Positions 61,940 through 64,000 of a stretch of DNA of 64,000 bases are shown piece by piece (the first letter of the stretch is position 1; each line of letters opens with the position of its first letter). The position numbers and the translations under genes were made by a program. Source of the DNA: Shimia sp. (GTDB lineage Bacteria; Pseudomonadota; Alphaproteobacteria; Rhodobacterales; Rhodobacteraceae); assembly GCF_022448905.1 (NCBI RefSeq), contig NZ_JAKVCW010000001.1:186001-250000 (forward strand). The letters run 5' to 3'. The notes beneath the pieces are model-generated. The model worked only from the letters and a program-made list of their open reading frames with translations, made no database searches and was not told the DNA's origin.

Positions 61940-63295
61940 ATGTCCTTTGATTATGATCTCTTTGTCATCGGCGGTGGCTCCGGTGGCGTACGGGCTGCGC
62001 GCGTTGCAGCAGCCGAAGGTGTAAAAGTCGCGCTGGCGGAAGAAGACCGCTATGGCGGCACCTGTGTGATCCGGGGTTGTGTGCCCAAGAAGCTGATGGT
62101 CTTTGCGTCTGAGTACGCGGGCATGGTGGAAGATGCACAGGCGTATGGCTGGGATATCAAGCCGGGCGCGTTTGATTGGGATGCCTTCAAGAGCAAGCTG
62201 CATGCTGAGCTGGACCGGCTCGAAGGTATCTATCGCAACTTGCTGAAAAACAGCGGTGTCGAAAGCTTTGATCAGCGCGCCAAGATGGTGGATGCACATA
62301 CGGTTGAGTTGGCCGACGGCACACAGAAGACCGCGAAGCACATTCTGTTGGCGATGGGTGGACGCCCGGTCTGGCCGGACCTGCCAGGGGCCGAACTGGG
62401 CATCAGTTCCAATGAAATCTTCCACCTCGACAAACTGCCCGAGAGCATTCTGATTGTAGGCGGCGGCTACATCGCGTCTGAGTTTGCGGGCATCATGAAC
62501 GGCCTTGGGGTAAAAACCACGCAGTTCTATCGGGGTGCGCAAATCCTGCGCGGCTTTGACGATGAAGCTCGCGGCTTGGTGGCCGAAGAGATGAAGCAGC
62601 GCGGCGTCGATCTGCACTGTGGCACCAACATTCTTGAGATGCGCAAAGAAGGCGACAAGATTTGGGTGAAAGCCACCAACGGCGAAGAGCGCCTGTTTGA
62701 TCAGGTGATGTTTGCCACCGGCCGTGCACCCAACACCGAGAACATGGGTCTTGAAGAGATTGGCGTGAAGCTCGGTCGCAAAGGCGAAGTGGTTGTGGAT
62801 GACTGCAGCCAGACCGGCGTGCCGTCTGTATACGCTGTGGGTGACGTCACCGACCGCGTGAACCTCACCCCTGTGGCGATCCGCGAGGGCATGGCCTTTG
62901 TTGAAACCGTGTTCAAAGGCAATCCAACACCTGTGGACCACGATTTGATCCCGACAGCGATCTTCACGCAGCCAGAAATGGGCACTGTGGGGCTTTCGGA
63001 AGAGGAAGCCGCAGAGCAAGAGCCAATTGAGGTTTACGCCACCAGCTTTAAACCCATGCAGCAGGCCTTTGCCGGTCGTGCGGAGCGTGTGCTGATGAAG
63101 CTGATTGTCAGCAAGGCCACCCGCAAAGTGCTGGGCTGTCACATCGTCGCGCCCGGCGCGGGAGAGATGATCCAGCTGGCGGGCATTGCCGTAAAAATGG
63201 GCGCCACCAAAGAAGACTTCGACCGGACCGTGGCGGTGCACCCGACCATGTCCGAAGAACTGGTCACTATGAAAGCCCCTGTCCGCAGCCTATAG
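61940..63295 (+). CDS. gor: Glutathione-disulfide reductase
   Basis: 451 residues. FAD-binding DYDLFVIGGGSGGVRAARVA, the redox pair GGTCVIRGCVPKKL, NADPH domain ILIVGGGYIASEFAGIMNGL, second FAD motif SVYAVGDVTDRVNLTPVAI, and the interface VAVHPTMSEELV with the proton-transferring His and Glu. Reduces GSSG with NADPH; co-directional with rpiA (NADPH from the pentose pathway), an arrangement that makes metabolic sense. Confidence 0.95.
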   Translation: MSFDYDLFVIGGGSGGVRAARVAAAEGVKVALAEEDRYGGTCVIRGCVPKKLMVFASEYAGMVEDAQAYGWDIKPGAFDWDAFKSKLHAELDRLEGIYRNLLKNSGVESFDQRAKMVDAHTVELADGTQKTAKHILLAMGGRPVWPDLPGAELGISSNEIFHLDKLPESILIVGGGYIASEFAGIMNGLGVKTTQFYRGAQILRGFDDEARGLVAEEMKQRGVDLHCGTNILEMRKEGDKIWVKATNGEERLFDQVMFATGRAPNTENMGLEEIGVKLGRKGEVVVDDCSQTGVPSVYAVGDVTDRVNLTPVAIREGMAFVETVFKGNPTPVDHDLIPTAIFTQPEMGTVGLSEEEAAEQEPIEVYATSFKPMQQAFAGRAERVLMKLIVSKATRKVLGCHIVAPGAGEMIQLAGIAVKMGATKEDFDRTVAVHPTMSEELVTMKAPVRSL

Positions 63296-63376
63296 GCTGC
63301 ACATGGGTTGATTTTTCTGGCGCAACCCTCAGGTTTAGGGGAGCGCCAAAGACGATATAGAGAGGGAAGATCCCGA

Positions 63377-64000
63377 ATGGCAGGAAACAGCGGCGGCCCC
63401 TGGGGAGGGGGCGGCAACAACCAAGGCGGAGGCAACCAAGGTGGGGGCAACCGTGGCAACAACAACGGTGGCGGCCGACGTCCCCCTGAGGGCGATGGCC
63501 CGCAGATTCCCGACATTGATGACCTGATGAAAAAAGGTCAGGACCAGTTGAAGGTTCTGATGGGTGGTCGCGGTGGTCAGGGCGGCGGCCAAAATGGCAG
63601 CGGCCAAGGCGGGGCCGGTGGCCCGGGTATCAGCAAGGGTATGCTGCTGATTGGTGCAGCCGCGGCAGTTGTCGTTTGGGGTGCGGCCAGCTTTTACCGC
63701 GTGCAGAACTTTGAACAATCCGTCGAGCTGTTCCTTGGGGAATACTACAGTACCGGCACCGAAGGCCTGAACTTTGCACCGTGGCCATTTGTCACCAAAG
63801 AAGTTCTGCCTGTCACCCGCGAACAGACCGAAGACATGGGCGGCGCGCGCCGTGGCGAAGATGGCCTGATGCTGACCGGCGACGAAAACGTGGTGGATGT
63901 CGATTACCAGGTGGTGTGGAACATCGCGGACCCGGCCAAATACCTGTTTAACCTGGCCGATCCGCCCCAGACCATTCGCGCAGTGTCGGAATCGGCCATG
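63377..64000 (+). CDS. hflK: FtsH protease modulator HflK, N-terminal part
   Basis: 208 codons before the window ends, about half the protein. Gly/Asn-rich N-terminus MAGNSGGPWGGGGNNQGGGN, single transmembrane helix GMLLIGAAAAVVVWGAASFY (~95-115), then the SPFH/prohibitin domain VDYQVVWNIADPAKYLFNLA. With HflC it forms a periplasmic complex controlling FtsH. GAGGGAAG SD 6-9 nt upstream. Confidence 0.94.
   Translation, partial: MAGNSGGPWGGGGNNQGGGNQGGGNRGNNNGGGRRPPEGDGPQIPDIDDLMKKGQDQLKVLMGGRGGQGGGQNGSGQGGAGGPGISKGMLLIGAAAAVVVWGAASFYRVQNFEQSVELFLGEYYSTGTEGLNFAPWPFVTKEVLPVTREQTEDMGGARRGEDGLMLTGDENVVDVDYQVVWNIADPAKYLFNLADPPQTIRAVSESAM

Noticed and set aside
61922..63241. A 439-codon frame opposite gor
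   Set aside because: Antisense shadow of a complete glutathione reductase.

Overview
The window is a continuous stretch of high-GC chromosome from an alphaproteobacterium, most likely a marine Rhodobacteraceae (Roseobacter-group) member. This rests on the mix of genes: phosphatidylcholine synthase (pcs), single-chain L-serine dehydratase, an Flp/Tad pilus locus, PgeF-MidA-Lgt in one overlapping operon, group III truncated hemoglobin, and a dispersed GC-rich palindromic intergenic element ending in a CTCCCC-GGATA-TTT-GAGAAG motif of a type I remember from that family. There is no rRNA, tRNA, phage, insertion sequence or CRISPR array. It is mostly core genome plus one accessory-type block, the tad locus.

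Layout. 1-1804: groEL (cut by the window edge) and groES on the minus strand behind a CIRCE operator. 2-10.9 kb: mostly plus-strand genes: a PAS-GAF-GGDEF diguanylate cyclase, an alpha/beta hydrolase, rsgA, a chalcone-isomerase-like exported protein, a DMT exporter, a Nudix hydrolase, a lipase-like protein overlapping a stand-alone phnM, and a GNAT protein. 10.9-15.7 kb: minus-strand purE-purK, a 46-residue gene, and pgeF-midA-lgt. 15.7-22.1 kb: ubiK, phzF, a cluster of DnaA boxes, a YbjN-family gene, proC-csaA-hydroxyacid dehydrogenase, tdk, and a two-gene regulator operon (CII-like plus LuxR-type) behind paired palindromes. 22.1-29.9 kb: a structured intergenic region, a FabH2-type synthase, tetR, truA, ycjX-GNAT-ycjF, a VIT1/CCC1 transporter and truncated hemoglobin. 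30-34.9 kb: a 65-residue Cys-rich protein framed by near-identical repeats, ileS, ogt and pcs. 35-44.7 kb, minus strand: an oxidoreductase, PepSY membrane protein, DUF2946 protein, engB, MOSC protein, yidC, an EAL phosphodiesterase, ttcA, a secreted protein and yidD.

44.8-58.8 kb is the tad locus on the minus strand. From the promoter side it runs: three identical flp pilin genes in a perfect 293-bp tandem array, a fourth diverged flp, cpaB, cpaC (secretin), an OmpA-like lipoprotein, cpaE/tadZ, cpaF/tadA, tadB, tadC, two TPR lipoproteins, cpaA (prepilin peptidase) and an AAA ATPase. A lytic transglycosylase faces away from the pilins. Hairpins with T-tracts cut the locus into separately terminated units. 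The diguanylate cyclase and the EAL protein elsewhere in the window could tie pilus-based attachment to c-di-GMP, but that is inference. 58.8-64 kb: sdaA, a glutathione S-transferase, rpiA, gor and the start of hflK.

The items I would look at first are the perfectly identical flp triplication with an unusual Asp-Trp in place of Glu-Tyr at the processing site, the DnaA-box cluster at about 17.0 kb, the 65-residue Cys protein transcript with flanking repeats, the paired CGGAT palindromes before the LuxR-type operon, the structured RNA candidate at 22.2-22.3 kb, and a probable ATT start codon of lgt.
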